Assembly: GCF_001641335.1 (NCBI RefSeq)
Contig: NZ_LVEM01000001.1
Location: 1,834,580-1,898,579 of the forward strand
Direction of reading: 5' to 3'
DNA from: Bradyrhizobium stylosanthis
GTDB taxonomy: Bacteria > Pseudomonadota > Alphaproteobacteria > Rhizobiales > Xanthobacteraceae
Length of the DNA: 64,000 bases
This document shows positions 61,915 to 64,000 of this stretch, in pieces (the stretch's first letter is position 1; each line of letters opens with the position of its first letter). The notes below the pieces were generated by a model. That model was given only the letters and a program-made list of their open reading frames with translations. It was not told where the DNA came from and searched no databases. Made by a program: the position numbers and the translations under genes.

Positions 61915-62581
61915 CCCCGATCGGATTGAAGACCTCGCGAGTCCGCTGGCGGGTGATGCGTACGCCGCGCCGGGTCAGATCGCGCAGCTGCACGAACATC
62001 ATCGCGGTCATCAACGCGTCGTTGAAGGCATCATGCTGCCCGAGGGGCGGAATGCTGAGGTCGCGGAGAATCGCGGCGAATGACAGATCGACCGAGGTGT
62101 TTGGAGGCGCATCGCCGTATTTGCGGTCGTAGTAAAGGCGCGACACTTCGATGCGTTCGTTGGGCAGCTCGATTCCCACCAGCGGCAGAATGTACTTATC
62201 CAGCATGGCGACGTCGAAATCGACATAGTAGCCGATCAACGGGCGCGGCCCGATGAAGTGCAGAAAGCTCGGCAGCACCTTCCAGACGATCGGCGCAGCC
62301 TCGACGTCGGAGCGGCGCAAGCGATGAATTCTGATCGCCTCTGCCGCCAGTTCGCGGTCAGGGTGGATGATGGCTTCGAAACGCGCGCTGGTCAGAATCC
62401 GGTTGCCGCGGATCTTGATGGCGGCAATGGCGACAACGTCGTCCGTTCGCACGTTCAGACCGGTGGTCTCGCAATCAATGACGACGAACTCGTCGTCAGG
62501 CGCGCGGCCGAACATAAAGCGGTAGGACTGGTCGCTCAGGGTTGCCTGGTGCAACAGTCGCTTGAACGCGCGAGGCAGCAT
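61910..62581 (-). CDS. DnaQ-like 3'-5' exonuclease (DEDDh)
   Basis: A 223-residue exonuclease of the DEDDh class. Motifs: FVVIDCETTGLNVRTDDVVAIAAI (Exo I, D-E), LIGYYVDFDVAMLDKYILP (Exo II, D) and LGQHDAFNDALMTAMMF (Exo III, H-x4-D). About 25 N-terminal residues (MLPRAFKRLLHQATLSDQSYRFMF) precede the nuclease fold. The gene starts a few bases after the stop of the DUF294/CBS gene on the same strand, and this pairing is common in Proteobacteria, so a shared pathway is likely but not known. DNA or RNA substrate is undetermined. Confidence 0.9.
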   Translation of the reverse strand: MLPRAFKRLLHQATLSDQSYRFMFGRAPDDEFVVIDCETTGLNVRTDDVVAIAAIKIRGNRILTSARFEAIIHPDRELAAEAIRIHRLRRSDVEAAPIVWKVLPSFLHFIGPRPLIGYYVDFDVAMLDKYILPLVGIELPNERIEVSRLYYDRKYGDAPPNTSVDLSFAAILRDLSIPPLGQHDAFNDALMTAMMFVQLRDLTRRGVRITRQRTREVFNPIGA

Positions 62582-62582
62582 T

Positions 62583-64000
62583 CTAGAACATGCCCAGCTT
62601 GAAATGATGACCGACGATCTCGCGAAGCTTCTTCACCACCTGGAGTGCATCGCGCAGGAGATGGCGTTCCATGCTGGACAAGTGCGCCGGTCTCACCAGC
62701 GTCCCCGATGCGCCGGCGGACGCCGCCAGTTGCCCGTCGAGGCGAAGCATCAGTAGGAACCGGAAGGCCTGTTTCAGGTCGCGTCCGAAATCCGCTTGCA
62801 GCACGCCGAGGTCACATAGCCGGGAGATGCGCTTGTCGGTAGAGGTCTCGCGCAGCCCCTGCTCGAGCGCCAGGCTGCGAAGGCCGTGCACGATCGGAAA
62901 GATGCCCCCCTTCTTGAGGTCAAGCGCGTCGCCCGTGCCTTCGGACGTGATCAAATTGTTGAACAGGCCGATCGGCGTCTCGAACGCGTCGACCGCGCGC
63001 GCGAAATGCGCCATGAACGCCTGCTCGCCCCGGGTCATGTCGATCAGCGCCGTCTTGGCGTCGTCCAGGAGCTGCTGATCGCCCGCGATCGCCTGTGCAT
63101 CGTAGATGATGGCCACATTCATGTGTCCGGCCTGGTCGGGAAGCACGATCCAACGGCGCAGGTCTGCGAGATAGTCGGAGAGCGGCCTGGACCACGCCGG
63201 ATTGCGCACCATGATATCGCCGGGACAGGGTGGAAAGCCGAAGCTCTGGAGAGCGTCGAAGAAATCGTGACGGAACACCTCCACGACTTCGCCCTGCAGC
63301 GGGCCGGCCAGGATGAGGCCGTTGTCCTGGTCGGTACGGACGGTCTGCTCCCCTCGTCCCTCGCTTCCCATCACGATCAGACAGCTGCCGGTGCGCAGCT
63401 CGGCCGGCGCGACCATGTCGAACAACCGCGACAGCAGGCGACGGTTGAGATCGGAGACGATCTCCGCAATGACTTCCACCTTGACGCCTTGCCGCCGCAG
63501 CACGCGCGTCTGCGTCTCGATCTCGCGCGCCGCGGTGGCAAGATCCTGCCGGCTCGAGGCGCGGTCGATGCGACCGGCCGTGACCTGGGCGCTTCCCGCC
63601 AGGAACCCCAGCAGATCGATCTCCTCCAGGATTCCGACGAATTCCTCATCTTCACGTACGACAAGCCGCCGCTTGTTGTGCTTCGTCATCAGCAGGAGAG
63701 CGGAGGATACGAAATCTTCGCGTCGCAAGGACACGATATCGTAATTCGCAAGCGTGCCCACCGGGGTCTGGATCGACTGGCGCCTCAGCACCACCGCCTT
63801 GGACAGATTCATGCCTGTCACGATGCCGACCCGCTCACCGTCCCGGACGAACAGCGCGTTGCTGTTGATCTCGCGCATCAGGTGACCGGCGGCCTCGATC
63901 GTATCGCTGGCCGCCAGAAATACCGGCGGATGCAGGAACAATTCGCCGACCTTGGCGTGCATCAACGAGCCGTAGCGTTGCGCCTCCTCGTCGTTGGCGA
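62583..64000 (-). CDS. DUF294 nucleotidyltransferase-like protein with CBS pair (5' end outside window)
   Basis: The frame is open to the right edge, so the N terminus is missing. Visible order: linker DEEAQRYGSLMHAKVGELFLHPP, two CBS domains (AASDTIEAAGHLMREINSNALFVRDGERVGIVT and REDFVSSALLLMTKHNKRRLVVREDEEFVGILEEIDLLGFLA), the DUF294 nucleotidyltransferase core with MGSEGRGEQTVRTDQDNGLIL (GSxxR...D-x-D), and the DUF294 C-terminal helical domain with HGLRSLALEQGLRET. In full proteins a cyclic-nucleotide-binding domain precedes the CBS pair. The family is related to GlnD-type sensors. The stop is 1-2 bases before the exonuclease start. The gene often lies by the acetate permease actP, which may be beyond the edge. 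Confidence 0.88.
   Translation of the reverse strand, partial: ANDEEAQRYGSLMHAKVGELFLHPPVFLAASDTIEAAGHLMREINSNALFVRDGERVGIVTGMNLSKAVVLRRQSIQTPVGTLANYDIVSLRREDFVSSALLLMTKHNKRRLVVREDEEFVGILEEIDLLGFLAGSAQVTAGRIDRASSRQDLATAAREIETQTRVLRRQGVKVEVIAEIVSDLNRRLLSRLFDMVAPAELRTGSCLIVMGSEGRGEQTVRTDQDNGLILAGPLQGEVVEVFRHDFFDALQSFGFPPCPGDIMVRNPAWSRPLSDYLADLRRWIVLPDQAGHMNVAIIYDAQAIAGDQQLLDDAKTALIDMTRGEQAFMAHFARAVDAFETPIGLFNNLITSEGTGDALDLKKGGIFPIVHGLRSLALEQGLRETSTDKRISRLCDLGVLQADFGRDLKQAFRFLLMLRLDGQLAASAGASGTLVRPAHLSSMERHLLRDALQVVKKLREIVGHHFKLGMF

Overview
The window looks like chromosomal DNA of a Bradyrhizobium or close relative (Nitrobacteraceae, Alphaproteobacteria). The basis is high GC with strong G/C third positions, gene content such as an HdaA-type DnaA regulator, DUF2161, PAS_5-PilZ and TP-linker outer-membrane proteins, and intergenic palindromes of the type CCGTCATTGCGAGC...AAGCAATCCAG that are frequent in Bradyrhizobium and Rhodopseudomonas chromosomes. 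I saw no tRNA, rRNA, CRISPR array, prophage, integrase or complete insertion sequence. The only transposase-like gene is a REP-associated tyrosine transposase (RAYT) lying between two REP copies.

Layout. 1-3 kb: tail of a DUF2161 gene, a small conserved protein, a GNAT acetyltransferase, a PaaI-type thioesterase and a BtuF-like binding protein. 3-6 kb: an operon for tryptophan to anthranilate (formamidase, kynA, kynU). 6.3-10 kb: M20 deacylase, then a PNPOx-like gene divergent from a MocR regulator with an inverted-repeat operator between them. 10-16 kb: several small secreted proteins, CreA, an L,D-transpeptidase, a glutathione peroxidase, a polysaccharide deacetylase and a DHFR-like protein. 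16-22 kb: an autotransporter divergent from an AraC regulator, then a double-barrel OMP and DoxX. 22-31 kb: malic enzyme, a large membrane-anchored protein of unknown function, aspS, selO and the RAYT.

31.7-36 kb: an operon of a GpdQ-like phosphodiesterase and a Ugp-like sugar-phosphate ABC transporter without its ATPase, preceded by a candidate Pho box. 36-37.5 kb: a 43-aa membrane peptide and rnd. 37.6-42.3 kb: a class III aminotransferase, then a minus-strand group (56-aa protein, degenerate isochorismatase-fold protein, two overlapping GNATs) divergent from a LysR regulator. 42.3-45.1 kb: PAS-PilZ protein, autotransporter-type barrel and a cold-shock protein. 45.2-52.3 kb: purMN, a CDP-alcohol phosphatidyltransferase, hdaA and ppk-ppx, with a second candidate Pho box before ppk. 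52.4-58.9 kb: a secreted protein, an HME-RND metal efflux pair with DUF3240, TerC and ndk. 59.2-64 kb: a Gly/His-rich secreted protein, a 59-aa protein under a structured leader, an ABC-F ATPase, and a DnaQ-like exonuclease paired with a DUF294/CBS protein that runs off the right edge.

Shared themes are phosphate economy (GpdQ/Ugp-like operon and ppk-ppx, each with a Pho-box-like direct repeat and the same CGCTCTAAC string just downstream), envelope biogenesis, and repeated intergenic palindromes of about five sequence families. The most interesting stretches are the RAYT/REP unit, the putative Pho-controlled operon, the uncharacterised GNAT/isochorismatase-fold cluster, and the inverted-repeat-bounded segment at 59.50-59.67 kb.
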